From Rhabditoides inermis (taxonomy: Eukaryota; Nematoda; Chromadorea; Rhabditida; Rhabditidae): a DNA stretch of 64,000 bases. The stretch covers positions 913,609 through 977,608 of the forward strand of contig CAWZYM010000395.1 of NCBI GenBank assembly GCA_963966185.1, given 5' to 3'. Made by a program: the position numbers and the translations under genes. How positions within the stretch are numbered: the stretch's first letter is position 1; each line of letters begins with the position of its first letter. The notes beneath the pieces were generated by a model. It was given only the letters and a program-made list of their open reading frames with translations. It had not been told where the DNA came from and searched no databases. This document shows, in pieces, positions 1 to 27,990 of this stretch.

Positions 1-2
1 AC

Positions 3-1478
<1,476 letters not shown>

Positions 1479-1486
1479 GAAGGGGA

Positions 1487-2337
<851 letters not shown>

Positions 2338-5300
2338 TCAGGAGCGGGATCCCGGACCGGATCCAGACCGGCGACGACGAACCTTCTTGACGGGCGGAGC
2401 CGCATCTGCAACAACTCACATCATCCCAAACATATATGAAAAACCTACATATCCCCACACTCACCCGAAGCCGCGCCATCCTCTCCTCCCGCTCCAGCAT
2501 CGCCCGCAGATCCTCCTGGCTTGGCGTCCTGTCCACCCTGGACCAATCCTGTCGCGTGTTCGTCTTCGCGAGCTGGTGCAGCGGCACCGGCACCACCAGC
2601 ACCCGCAGATGCAGAAGCACGAGCAATTCGACGGCCAGACGCCGGCTGAACATTATGATCACTGATCATCCATAAATAATTTACTCAGATAATAAATTTT
2701 ACCTAATAACATAACTTTAAATAAATTACTGACACATACACCAACACGAAAGCAAGAAGCAAGACATTATACTCCAAAACATAACTCCACACCACAGTGC
2801 ACACACATGCATCCACAACTTACTGCGGATGAAGCCGGATTGACGACCACAAGCGGATTGAACTGATTGTGGATAGGATGAGGCGGCTGTGGCGGCGGCA
2901 TATGTCCATGCGGAACAAGTACGGGTTGCGGGAAACCAAAGTGGCCGGGATATCCTCCGTTGGGAAGAGGCGCAGGTCCGAACTGCAGGGGAACGAATGT
3001 GTGATGCATAGTTGGATCCACTCCATTGATCAGCACCTCCTGGCGACGTCCCCTCACATAGATAGTGCCGGCCTTGACAAAACGAGCGTGTGTTAAACAT
3101 GGGATGCATATGAGTTCACATTCACAAATGTATAAAAACACCGCAAGCCCAGGCACCAATAGGTTTCATATCATACAGATTAATTGAGTGCGACTCCTGT
3201 GTCCGGTGTGCAAACATTACGAAACCACAACAACACGGGAAATAGAAGAATTGACGTTCACATTTTGTACAAGTGATACGTTCCCCACTCACAGGAGGAA
3301 GGCGAGCGTTGAGGTCGACGTTCAGCATATTGTCCTGAACATGGAACGGCATCTCTACGCCCGCAACCTGTGCCGCATGAACTGCTTGCTCCTGCTCCAT
3401 GGGTTGCACATCAACTACGCCCTCAACAAAAATGTTGGTAAACAACAATACGTACGCAATTTTTGATACCTGAATGTTGTTGTTGAGTTGCGGGGCTGCA
3501 TCAGCTTGTCCATTTCCACCGAGCATGTGATCGCCGACCACGTCTATGGGAGCGTCGTTGATGCGGGCAGCCTCGCGCGCGTCCCTCCGGTATCCCTCGA
3601 CGCGCCTCTCAGCACGACGAGCTTCGCGGAGACGGCGCATCACATCCACGCGACGCCACATCGGGTCGTTCTCGTTGCCAATCCCAGCCGCCGCCGCCCG
3701 ATCCATCACTCCGCGACGAGCCGCAGGACCCGCATACCTGCAACAGAATAAATAATAATAATATATTTCGAAAAAAACACACCACCTGTAGGGAAACAAG
3801 TCGCGAGCAGAGAAAGTATCATGGTTGGTTGCCGGCGGCATCTCCTGGCCGTTCATTAATGCCGTCACCTAAAACTTGTTACTGTGAAACAATAAAACTA
3901 AGATAAACAATTTTCAGCTGACCCTTTCCGCAGTGAGGCGCATCAAGGCAGCGCACTCCTGGAGATGGCGGCGGAAGTTGCGGTACTTGTTGAGCAGCAA
4001 GTCCACCTCAGAGTATGCCTGCTGAGCGAGTTGCACGAGTTGGAGGGCTCGGGGGCGCATCAGCTGCGGCTGAGCCACTTCGTCCACCAGAGCAGTCATG
4101 GCCGTGATCACAGCGACGATTCCCTGAAATCAGAGAGGTATAGTACGTAGTAGAAAGATGACATATTTATACTATTTATATGATGTACCTCACTGGTATC
4201 GTTCCATGTGTCAGTATCGCCAGCTAGGGTCTGTGTGCTTTCTTCGAACAAATTGTTCACCTGAGCAAGGCTCGCCTCTGGAAACATAAATATTAAATAT
4301 ATCGTCGATCACCGCAAGAATCATCCACATTCATCAACGATACGACACACGCAGCCCACAGCTCACCAATATCGGATTTGGCTTCGCTGCGCTCATTGTC
4401 CGTCACTGGCACCACCTCCTCGACATCGTGTCCATTGTGGAAGTGTATGGCGCAGCGAGGGCAGAACGGGGTAGGGTTGCCCTGCTGTGCGGGGCAACAC
4501 GCGGAACATGTGAAATATGAATCCCTCAGATCACAACGGCACACCTGGCACTTGATCATACACTGAAACAATCATTTTAAACAGCTATAACACTTAATTT
4601 ACTACATACCTTTGTGTCTTCTGCAGGTGGCTGTGCAGGAGTGGCTCCAGCGGACGAAGTCGAGGGAGCCTCCCTGCTAAGCACATCTTGAAGGCGGTAG
4701 TTGATGGGCAGCCCGTTGCGTGGAATGATGGTCTCCACGCGACACTCAGGGCACTTTATGCGATGCTGAACGTCGCGGTTCTCTCCCCTTTCACGAAGAC
4801 GACCGCGAAGAACACCGGCGGCCTGCATCATGCCCTCGATGCCGAGTCTGTCACCCCTCAAAATAACAAGGTGATGGTGAGCACACTGGTGAGAATGAGT
4901 GAATCGATACTGACCCTCCGCCACCTGCGCCAGGCGCTGGAAGAAAATCCCTGGCCGCCAGCGCGTCCTGCATGACGCGCATGTGGTCGAAAGCTCCCGC
5001 GTCGTTGAACTGACCTGAACAACCATCCGATATTTTCAAAATTAGCATATACATTATATACAAATTAGGGTAGTTTTGGAGAATTTAAAAAAAAAGAAAT
5101 GTAGAACAGTAAATAAAATTGAATATCATCATCATACCATTTGGGTCCGCAGCTGCAGCTCCTCCTCCGGCGTTGGCACCTCCAGGAGGAGGGGGAACAG
5201 GAGGAAAGAATCTGCGAACAATGTCCCTCTGCTCCAGAATGAAGTCCTCGTTCCCCGGGTCCATAAACGCCCGGAACGCACCTCCGCCCACGCCGCGAGC

Positions 5301-5578
5301 AGTCTCCACCTGTTTCTGCAATAGTGATAATAACATATTTAAATGAAAATTGACGCGAACAGCTTACCATTCGATCTACACACGCGGTGCACAGAGAATG
5401 TCCACAGCTCAAAATTAGCGGGCGTTCGTAACGCTGAAAATTATAAAATATTATGCGCAAACACACACACTATATATATAATTTTTATATAATTTATATA
5501 ATATATATATATATATATATAATTTTTCATAAAAAAAGCACTTACAGTGTAACATATGGGACAATCTGAAGCCTCCAT
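2338..5578 (-). CDS. RING finger plus B-box-like zinc finger protein, about 700 aa
   Basis: Probable E3 ubiquitin ligase of the RING/B-box type; substrate unknown. Start ATG at 5578 gives MEASDCPICYT, with TTTCAG one base upstream. RING half-sites follow: CPIC, then CGHSLCTAC. About 130 residues rich in Gly, Pro and Ala, coded by three exons, intervene before the closing pair IKCPECR. A second zinc module reads CQVCRCDL..CSACC..FCPRCAIHFHNGH, B-box-like with paired C-x2-C and H-x2-H. Next come a helical segment (about 4110-3920), an Arg-rich helix (RRLREARRAERRVEGYRR), a Pro/His-rich stretch, and an Ala/Gly-rich tail ending in KKVRRRR, a likely nuclear signal. About twelve introns were placed. 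Phases fit, including one donor chosen because only it restores frame (about 4920). The last two exons (2445-2652 and about 2338-2400) were added because a GTAAGT donor at 2829 leads in phase to them. Confidence 0.8.
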
Positions 5579-6803
5579 GCTGAAATGATGGTATGTAAAT
5601 AGGTTCGAACGATAAAGGCGATCTACTTCCAGCTTACCGAAGAATTTAATTAGTTTGAAAAAAGTTAATAACAAAAATACTAATAATACACCGAATAATA
5701 CACCCAAAACTAAACAGTAACACACACACACACAAGTCACGCATGAAAAATGTAAATAAATACTCAAAAATTGTCTTCACTGACTCTGACTCCTTCACTG
5801 CAAAGTATAAAAATGCGTTCAAAAGATCTCACTGCGTAGAGTCTCACTATGCTTCATTGTTATGGAAATTTCAAAACAACTCAATTGTGAAATTTTGAGA
5901 AACTCCGTCGGCCAAAATATGGTGCACGACACAACACTACGACACGACGGAACACTAATCGTTCCCAATTTTAGTGCAATGTTTTGTACTTGTGTAACAT
6001 TAATATATTAACAGATTTTCATTTTCGAACTCATGTTATAGATTACAACGGTTGTGCACATGTAATATAGCCTTATTTTGCTAAATAATTGATAGTGTGG
6101 ATCCGCAAAGGTTGTCTTTTGCAGAAATAATGTCAAAGAGGAAGGAGGAAAAAACATTTCACCATAAATAGTCAACATCATATGTTTTTCATCATATATC
6201 ATATTTTTTTCTGACTAGCGTACCAGAGAAGAAATTTCTCGATGAAACCAAAGATGACCACACACTTGTTGTCTATGTAAACATATGCGATGCGTTTCTT
6301 TTATTTCGCCTTTTTATATAACCAATAGCCTTTAAACTATTAATCAAAACAGCTATATATATGACAATTTATAATCACCGTATCGCAATTGATATACATA
6401 TTACAAAATTATCGCACATACAAAAATGGAGCCACATATGACATATCATTCACAACAGATAACAGTGAGTGTTTTTGAAAGTTTGTGCGTGTGTGTGTCA
6501 AGAAATTGCGGTAGGTCCAATTAAATCGGCCTAAAAACACAAGCTATTTCACAGGGTCTAGTTTCTAGTACGGGAGTGATTGTCAAACATACATATAGAG
6601 AATGGACTAGTTGATTGAACATGGCAGACGAAATTTTTCAAAAAAAAAAATGCGAGAGAAAGTGTGTTGACAAGAACCGCAGTATGACAAAAGGGAAAGA
6701 TGATGCAGAAGGGAGAGAGACGAATGAATGAAATGTGCAGCGGGGATGAGAACGAGAACTGATATGTGGGATGAGTGTGCTAGCATGGGGCATACAAGGG
6801 ACT
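5579..6803. other. Intergenic, RING 5' flank and PKD 3' flank
   Basis: AT-rich DNA upstream of the RING gene start and downstream of the protein kinase D stop. Short TA and CA runs occur near 5490 and 5720. No gene was recognised. The PKD polyadenylation site should lie just below 6804, but no site could be assigned. Confidence 0.5.
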
Positions 6804-21424
<14,621 letters not shown>

Positions 21425-21687
21425 TCTCTGCAACAACAAAAGTCAAGAATGTTGCAAAAACGAGAAAAGATGATAAAAAAGAAGAAACTTAAGAGGGAAT
21501 GCGAATGTGTGAGGCGGAAGAAAGATGTTCAGAGTGTCAGGAGCGTGCGCAAAATGACACCCACCCGGAGTAATCACTACATGTTTTGGCGCCAACAAAG
21601 TTGTAGTCTATAGTTTGGCCGAGCCGTCTTTCTTGCTCTATTGCATACAATTTTTCTGTCAAACATTTTATGTCAAACATAACAATA

Positions 21688-21745
<58 letters not shown>

Positions 21746-23328
21746 TTATGTATGCACTATTTCTTTCCATGATGTTGTCGCCTTATGAAACATCTGTAAA
21801 ATATTGAAACTAACGATATATCGTTTTTTACTCGAAGAAAAAACAACAATCATTTCATGTTGTAAATATGTTCGATATCGACTTGGTCAAGATTTCGTTC
21901 TTTCTTTGTGCAACTAGTCGGATCGTGGTTGCAATTAAGAGGGCGATTCGAGTTTCCAAGTATCCATGAACTTTCCACTAATCTCTGTGCTATGTCCATC
22001 AAATAGCGATCATCGCTTTCGTTTTTTGTGCGATGGATTTTGGGAACGGGAATATGGGGGAGCGTGTGTATTCTGGAGGGGGGGAGGGTCGATCGAGTGA
22101 ACGAAGGAACGTGAGTCCGCTATTTGACAATGTTTCAATCGCACACCACAAATCTCACTCTATTCACACGGCTCACGATTTTTTGATGCAAATATATATG
22201 TTCGCACCGAACATCTCTCTCTCTCTCTCCCTTGGCTATATACTGTCTCTTTCTTGTGCATGGGAGCCCGCTGGCTACCAGTCTAGTGCACTTTCACTCC
22301 TCACTCGCCTCTCCCAGGTCGTTCCACTTTGAACCAGTTATATACGACTGCCGGGTCGCTGCGAGCAGCCAGCATAATCCGATCCCTGCAGTGTGAGTGT
22401 GGCACCCTTGGTATCCTCCTCCTCCTCCTCCTCCTCCTCCTCTTCCTCTTTTCACGACCACCTCTTGACCGACCAGTCATCTGCACTCTGCAGGATCACT
22501 CCAGTCTGTCCAGTCGATTGCGTCTCCTTCCCCTAATTGTACTCCCGCAGCAGAGGGCATTTAGCTAGCGTCACGCCAACTTGCGCGCGCGCATCACTCC
22601 CCAACCCCTTCCACCCCCCCCCCCCTCCCTCCCTCTTCGACTCGTATAGTCTTCGCCTGGAGGATAGTTTCTGTTATTGCCAGCCGGGGTCAGTTGGCTA
22701 AACTCAGTTTCGACCGAGAGAGGCCAGACAGCGTGGGAAAGGCTCGAGTGTAGCGCGGCCTCATTGATTCGCATGCCGGCTTCTTTGATCAATATTCTCG
22801 TTTGAAAACGCGCGCTTAGGTCTCCTCAGGACTAGAAGGTAGATCGAATGCGACTAGAGGGTAGATCGATTTTCTACCGTAATCTGGTGAACTATCTCCC
22901 AGAATAATATTATAATAATAGTCGATATTCAATTTACGACCCATTCACGCAGTGGATCGCGTCCGTTTCAGTCGCTCTTTTTTCCTCCCTGAGTGAAACG
23001 TATCTCCTTCTGCGCATATTCTTGTTTCTTTGGTTGTGCGCGAAACCGTTAGTAATTCGTAAATTCGCTGCAATTCGCGCAACAAACGTGGATCAATGTG
23101 TGAGTATTGTAGAGTGGTTTGTGGTATTCGTATATCCTCTTCCTCCTCTTTTCCCTCTTTCTTCCAACCTGCCTGTGCCCGTCTTTTTGCGAGCGGCTTG
23201 AGTGATGGGCTGTACTGATCCAGTCTCGTCTACCAGTATCCCCCTCCCTCTTCCTATCAACTCGTTTCGATTGCGCAACAACACCGTTTCGAGACGCGCC
23301 GATCACTCCTCGCTCTCGCCCGTTCCAG
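21425..23328. other. Intergenic between divergent PKD and ground-like genes
   Basis: Shared upstream region for two divergently transcribed genes. It contains an (AT)n tract at 21690-21742, a CT run near 22215 and a (CTC)n run near 22416-22445. No coding exon was recognised. Confidence 0.5.
21690..21742. repeat. (AT)n microsatellite
   Basis: About 26 perfect AT units upstream of the PKD first exon. Confidence 0.95.
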
Positions 23329-25655
23329 ATGAGGTTACTCGCATGGTTCTGTCTCCCCCTCGTCACTCCATTCTTCTTGGGCGGACTGCCCAACCTCGCG
23401 TGCACTTGCGGACAACCGAGCTGCGGCTCTCAGGTGAGTCAGAGACACCTCTGATCATGGCACCGAGGTTGATCATGTTCAGGCGCCGCAGCCTCCATCT
23501 TCCTGCAACATGTTCTGTCCGCGCTCCAACTGTCCCTCTCAGTACCAGGGCGTCTCCTATCAGCCCCCGCCCGCCGCACCCTCCTACGCCTTTCAACAGC
23601 TGCAGCCGAGCTATCCCGCACCGGCGGAGTACGCGCAGGTTCAATACCACTGACAACTCGAGACTGAAACAGTGACCCTCCAGGTTGCGCAGCAGCAGGC
23701 GTGGCGTCCGCACTTCCCCGCCTACCAGTCGCAGGCGTTGCCTCAGCAAGAGAACCATAGACCCATGTACGCCAGCGTTCCAGAGCAACAGGTGCCAAAA
23801 CAACGACTGTGAACTGTCGAATAGCAAACATGTTGCAGTCGTTTCCTGCGCCGGTCCCGCCAGTGGTGGAGCAAAGAAGACCGCAAACATTCGAGTATAG
23901 TATTCCGGTGGGTCAAATCAAACGGTTTATTGCACATGTATGGTGTAACAGTCGAATATATGCAAGTGCGCGTGATCAATACATGGTAATTAAGCCCCAG
24001 ATCTCTAAATCCAGTTTCGTGTAGAGATATTACTTGATCGTGTAGTATATGAAGAAATATATGTTCATATCGGTGAAATATGCAGAAACCTGCAATTGCG
24101 GAATATATTAAAATAATCAGAAAATAAACGCAAACGTACCTTTTCAAATACGAAAAACAAAAACAGAAAGTTGAAATCACGGCATTCGCCTGGGAACGAT
24201 TGTTGTGAAGTGAGAGTGAGAGCGAGCAGGGTGCGATCGAATCGATAGATAACAACTGTGATGCATGCGTCACCCAGATTTGATAGGAGTGTGTTTGGGA
24301 GTGGTTGCGTTGGTTGCAGAGTCGCGCCCCGCCAGCGCCCGCCCCTCTGCCCCCGCCCCTTCCACCCGCATCGTACACCATCGGAAGGTCATCCGAGCCA
24401 ATACAGGTGGCACACGAACACAAGAGGGGGTGAACGGGGCGATTTCAGCCAATGATGACATCGATCCACATGCAACAACACGTGTCTTCCCATCCCACAC
24501 TCATCGAGACACAGCAGGAGTACTCGGAGAGCGAGAACAACGTGGGTGGTCTGTGTGTTGTAGTGAGTATAGTGATTGCAGTCGAATGCCGCCACGACAG
24601 CTCCTTCATCGTATGAGGACATAGTGGACGAGCAGCAGCCAGTGGAGGTTCGTATAAACAAGAAGATAATAGAACGTATATATTTTCAGAACGTCAACTC
24701 TGGTCAGCCGTCGAGTGCGAACGAGTCTGGAGCGACAGCAACTAGTGAGCGATGCAGGATATTTCTCGGGAAACTAAACCCTTTCCAGCACATTCGACGT
24801 ACGAAAAATCGATGCAGGCATTGCAAAAAGTGGAGGAGGACAGCTACGAGTACTCATATGAATCGTCCAAGGAGATAGAGAAGAGGTAGGCGGGATGGAG
24901 AGATCTTCGATATTAGACAAGATGTTCAGTGGCTACAACAAGCATCGCGACGAGGAGCTGAGCGGGAACTCTGTGTCTGTGGGAGTGTCATCGGGCATCT
25001 CCCAGAACAGAGAGGCGAGCGGCGGACTGAAGGTGAAAGCAGAAGGAAAGGTGAGTGAAAGGGACGAGGACACACTCACACAACCGACACAGACACCGGC
25101 TGCCAAGGGCAAGGACGAATCCGAGATATACGACGACCTGCTGGCAGATATGCAGCAGCTGGAGACGGACCAGGTACAGGAAAGTTAGGAGGAGGGAGAT
25201 GAAAGAGTGCCCCTTTCAGAAGGATTGGAAGCGGAACGCCACTCAGACGAGCACTGAACAGACACAGTCAGCCACCGAGAAGAGGAGTCATACCGAGGTA
25301 TCACACATCTGAAATACAAAGAAATGCCGTTGTATTGAGACGCAGCAGGTGGACGAGTTCTTCAAGGCACACGACCCGAAGCAGCCGATGAAGTGCAACA
25401 GCGAGAAACTGAGGAGGATCATGCAACAGGCGGGTCGCGAGACAACGGCAGACGACGTGCCCATGTTTTCAGAAGATGTCTTTCTCACCATCCGTCTCAA
25501 AGCAGATGATTTACTCGGCAGTGTTGGACGAGTTCAACCACCCTCTCAATGTGATCTGCTCCCGCTCCTCGTTCTCGTATATTGTCGTCACTTCACCCAC
25601 CTACTGCGAGCACAAGAAACATCCTACCACGTGCTTCGCGTTCTTCCAACCATAG
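23329..25655 (+). CDS. grl: Ground-like domain secreted protein (nematode hedgehog-related family)
   Basis: Secreted extracellular or cuticle-associated protein of the ground-like class. The start at 23329 directly follows CCAG and opens a signal peptide (MRLLAWFCLPLVTPFFLGG), then ACTCGQPSCG. About eleven exons separated by 42-47 nt introns, plus one of about 0.4 kb, code a stalk rich in Pro, Gln, Ala and Tyr (PPPAAPSYAFQQLQPSY, PAPAPLPPPLPPASY) and later in Glu, Ser and Lys. The last exons carry the domain: MKCNSEKLRRIMQQ, then SKQMIYSAVLDEFNHPLNVI, CSRSSFSYIVVTS, YCEHKKHPTTCFAF. This matches the family pattern of C-N-x-x-L near the start, V-I/V-C-S, F-S-Y-V and a final C-x-AF. The reading frame needs a non-canonical GC-AG intron at 25430-25472. 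The domain is nematode-specific as far as known, which anchors the taxonomic call. The exact partner gene in C. elegans is not decided. Confidence 0.85.
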
Positions 25656-26134
25656 ACAAAATCGATATGATTATTTAATTATTGCAATTTTATGATTATT
25701 TATTTATTGCGTTATGTTTATTGTGCAATGTATTTATTGTCTTGTATGTATCCGAGTGTGTGTGTTTCTCTCTTTCTCTCTTTCTCTCTTTCTCGTCTTT
25801 CCTCAGCATTTCGCGACGTGTCACGTGTACATCTTTCTCAATCGATATAGCAATCAATAAACGCTTGTGATAAGTGGAAACGCGGTTTATCTCCTGGGAT
25901 CAGTGCAATCATAATCAATGTACATAGACGAGAGTTCAAGTGGTAAGCATGCATATGAGAGATCCTATGGAATGGCAAGAGAAAGAAGAGAGAGGAGGGG
26001 AGACGAGAGAATGACACTTGCTAGAAGCAGGAGGGAAAACTGAACGTGATAGTACCTACCATCTCACTATGACATCAATTCAAAATCAGCTGATCGTGGG
26101 TGGAAGGGAATAAGGGATGAGAGAGAGAGAGTGC

Positions 26135-26182
<48 letters not shown>

Positions 26183-26335
26183 CTTCCACCCACCCACAGT
26201 CTAACTGAACTCTCGAGTGGGCTCAATCTCCCACTCAGCGCTCAAAAACCAATGGGATGAGACCACTCAAAAAGACGACTCACCGCGATCGCGCATCAGT
26301 GTCAAGACAGAGAGGAAGAGAGAGAGGGAGAGAGA

Positions 26336-26374
<39 letters not shown>

Positions 26375-26457
26375 AAGGAGGGAGGGAGGGAGAGGTACAA
26401 ACTGGTTAGAGAGACAGAGAGCTGCGATGAGCAGAGATCGATGAACAGAAGCGATGG
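25656..26457. other. Intergenic with GA repeats
   Basis: Convergent 3' flanks of the ground-like gene and the small membrane-protein gene. AATAAA occurs at 25856. GA runs lie at 26118-26180 and 26309-26395. No gene was seen. Confidence 0.6.
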
Positions 26458-26608
26458 TCATACAGTAGACACGAGGCCCGGCATTCCTCCGCCGACAAAC
26501 TCCTCCTCTTCCTCCTCATCCTCCTCTGCAAAGGTGCCGAAGGAGCAGTAGCCCATGTCGAGCAGACTGCGACGACGTGGGTGCTTCACCTATAAACGGA
26601 TCATGAGA

Positions 26609-26686
<78 letters not shown>

Positions 26687-27233
26687 GCACCTGCACGGAT
26701 GACGCTTGCGATTCTAGCATACGCGGGTCAATAGAGAGCTTCCGATCAAAAGAATACGTGAACGACGATCTATCTGGCACAGATGCGAGAGGCTGAGAGA
26801 TCGCTGCAAAAAGTGAAATGTTAATCACACCATGTGGATACCATGTCTCACCCATCTCGAGCAGTCGCGGATCAATCGAGAACTTTCTCTCGATAGCCGC
26901 AGAATCGAAGAATCGCGGATCAAAGGTGGAGGCCTTGTGTAGCAGAGGAGGGTCTTTCTGGCGGAACGCCGCACACTGAGAACACTGCTATTCGAGAACA
27001 CAAAAAGACCACTCACCTTGGACACATCTATGCAACACACACAGATACAGACGAGTAGTGAGAGGCAGACGAATAGGAGAAAGATGACCAGTCCGATTGG
27101 GTACTGACAGTTGCACCCCAGGTTCTCCTAACAAGATGCATAGTAACAATAATAGTGATGAGAATATTGAAAGTGATTTTACCTGAGCATGTGGAAATGA
27201 AGTTGTCGTGTAGACATCTTCGTCTATTGACAT
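26458..27233 (-). CDS. Small single-pass membrane protein with repeated DPR motifs
   Basis: Family not recognised. About 185 residues in five exons. Start MSIDEDVYTTTSF at 27233 follows TTTTTTAG by two bases. A short N-terminal segment ends in LGCNCQ. One hydrophobic helix follows (YPIGLVIFLLFVCLSLLVCI) with a Cys-rich edge, CVCCIDV. There is no signal peptide, so an N-out topology is likely. The cytoplasmic tail has three related units: TFDPRFFD, KFSIDPRLLE and KLSIDPRMLE. It then has HPRRRSLLDMG and an acidic block (EEDEEEEEEF). Two units and the later site place a serine after a basic pair (ERKFS, DRKLS, RRRS), so they look like targets of basophilic kinases. The membrane CC pair may be palmitoylated. 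The intron near 26610-26690 is filled by GA repeat. The function is not inferred. Confidence 0.7.
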
Positions 27234-27990
27234 TTCTAAAAAATATTTGTAAATAATATTTGAAAAGATCGAGGGATAGTAGCAACTACTGCGCGGACCT
27301 GTCAAAAAGTACAAGAAAAAAGTGGCAAGATGGTGTGTGTGGTAATATTGTGTGATAGGCTGTGGCGTGTGCTTCAACACCAACGGAGAAGGGTTTGACA
27401 CGAGATCAAATAGATATTGAGTGAGGAGGGGTGGGAGGAACAGAGAAAGAGGGCGGCTAGAGAGCACGCGATTCCAAGAGACCACACTGCGGATCCACTT
27501 AAAAACGGAGCTTCCCACTATAAACCGTCGAAGCTCTCTCCATCTCTTTCGCTAAAGTGTTGAAAAAGGCCATGAATCAGAAATGAAAACAACGGGTTTG
27601 TCTTCTCTCACAGAGGCAGAGAAATACGGCATGTGAAAAGAGGAGGAGGGGGAAGATACTGGTTAGAGGGTGCACCGCCACCGCTCAAAGGAAGTGGCAA
27701 TTGTGTCCGTTTACACATTTCAAGCAAGCCTTTGCATCTTTTTCTCCGCTGCAGAATCAGCTGACGTCGACAATGCAACTTGTGTAAACAATCCAAGAGG
27801 AGCAATTGATACTAACATTAAGGCTGTGATTTTGCAACAAACCCTTCATTGACACCACGTGACATCGAAATTATAACTAACGTACAAAGTTAAAACGATA
27901 AAAGTGACAAACGTAAGTGAGAGAAAAGAGACACGGCTTAGCCAAACACTAAATACTCGTATAAAACAAACAAGGAGAGGTGAGATAAGG
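27234..27990. other. Intergenic
   Basis: Upstream of the small membrane protein and downstream of the F-box gene, both on the minus strand. No exon with support was found. Confidence 0.5.
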
